This document shows positions 12,717 to 12,792 of a stretch of DNA of 12,792 bases, piece by piece (the first letter of the stretch is position 1; each line of letters opens with the position of its first letter). The stretch comes from Chloroflexota bacterium (GTDB lineage: Bacteria > Chloroflexota > Dehalococcoidia > Lucifugimonadales > Lucifugimonadaceae). Under the pieces are notes generated by a model. That model searched no databases. It saw only the letters and a program-made list of their open reading frames with translations, and was not told the origin of the DNA. The position numbers and the translations under genes were made by a program. Location: contig JACQUF010000426.1 of NCBI GenBank assembly GCA_016210435.1, positions 1-12,792 on the forward strand, written 5' to 3'.

Positions 12717-12792
12717 GTGGCCGAAGCTAAGGTGCAAGCAGAAATCGTCTACTGCGTGCCTTGAGGCTATCACCATGTGGCTGGCTGGATGC
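12717..12792 (+). CDS. Probable SelW/SelT/SelH (Rdx)-family selenoprotein, TGA read as selenocysteine (partial)
   Basis: A textbook AAGGAGG (12705-12711) lies 5 nt before GTG 12717. The frame reads VAEAKVQAEIVYCVP, then TGA at 12762-12764, then GYHHVAGWM to the window edge. A Val/Ile strand followed by C-x-x-U-G-Y is the redox motif of the SelW-like Rdx family (vertebrate SelW has YCGAUGY). These are small thioredoxin-fold proteins of about 70-100 residues, known or suspected to act in thiol redox chemistry. If TGA were a stop the product would have only 15 residues, which would not explain the strong ribosome binding site or the family-like sequence continuing after it. Only 28 nt after the TGA are visible, so the SECIS hairpin cannot be judged. 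Alternatives are a TGC-to-TGA mutation or sequencing error in a CxxC homologue. Confidence 0.75.

Noticed and set aside
12528..12776. Open frames on both strands over the GNAT/selenoprotein gap
   Set aside because: Low-complexity Arg-rich translations with no domain. The minus-strand one covers the selenoprotein start and the GNAT ribosome binding site.
1..12792. CRISPR array, tRNA, rRNA, insertion sequence or prophage
   Set aside because: No regularly spaced direct repeats, cloverleaf-like sequence, transposase or phage gene was found.

Overview
The window is a dense, GC-rich bacterial segment. It encodes branched-chain 2-oxo acid and acyl-CoA catabolism, with accessory genes on the right. 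High GC, a Ser/Thr/Pro-rich lipoprotein linker, leaderless-looking promoters and the gene mix suggest a Chloroflexota (SAR202/Dehalococcoidia-like) or similar environmental lineage. That assignment is an inference: there is no rRNA or other marker to settle it.

Left part (1-1834, minus strand). An acyl-CoA dehydrogenase (677-1834) is followed by a thiolase/SCP-x-like protein that runs off the left edge (1-540). The thiolase-fold protein has Gly where the catalytic Cys should be, so it may not be a thiolase at all.

Centre (1942-9442, mostly plus strand). An orphan 2-oxo acid dehydrogenase E1-alpha (1942-3039) is followed by a convergent cyclophilin lipoprotein gene (3152-3811, minus). Then comes an apparent operon: a second E1-alpha (3980-5011), E1-beta (5013-5996), lipoyl E2 (6066-7454), lipB octanoyltransferase (7451-8242) and a threonine synthase (8246-9442). 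The two E1-alpha proteins align without gaps and are about 69% identical (214 of 310 by hand count). Both genes have TATAAT exactly 6 nt before the ATG and no Shine-Dalgarno, the layout of leaderless transcripts. E1/E2 oxidise branched-chain 2-oxo acids, LipB starts lipoylation of E2, and the divergent acyl-CoA dehydrogenase could take the acyl-CoA product. No E3 (lipoamide dehydrogenase) and no lipA lie in the window.

Right part (9443-12792). A molybdenum hydroxylase large subunit of the xanthine dehydrogenase family stands without its FeS and FAD partners (9517-11892, plus). A GNAT acetyltransferase faces it (11947-12549, minus). At the extreme right edge is the start of a gene that is hidden from ordinary ORF calling. 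A perfect Shine-Dalgarno and GTG lead into a SelW/Rdx-like N-terminus with an in-frame TGA at the second redox position (C-V-P-TGA-G-Y). It reads as a selenoprotein with a CxxU motif, and is the most interesting object here.

GC-rich hairpins of a dispersed-repeat type (CCCTC...GAGGG arms, often followed by GGGTGAGGG) sit in several gaps, and one lies inside the 5' part of lipB. No gap without a gene exceeds 170 bases. No tRNA, rRNA, CRISPR array, IS element or attachment site was seen.
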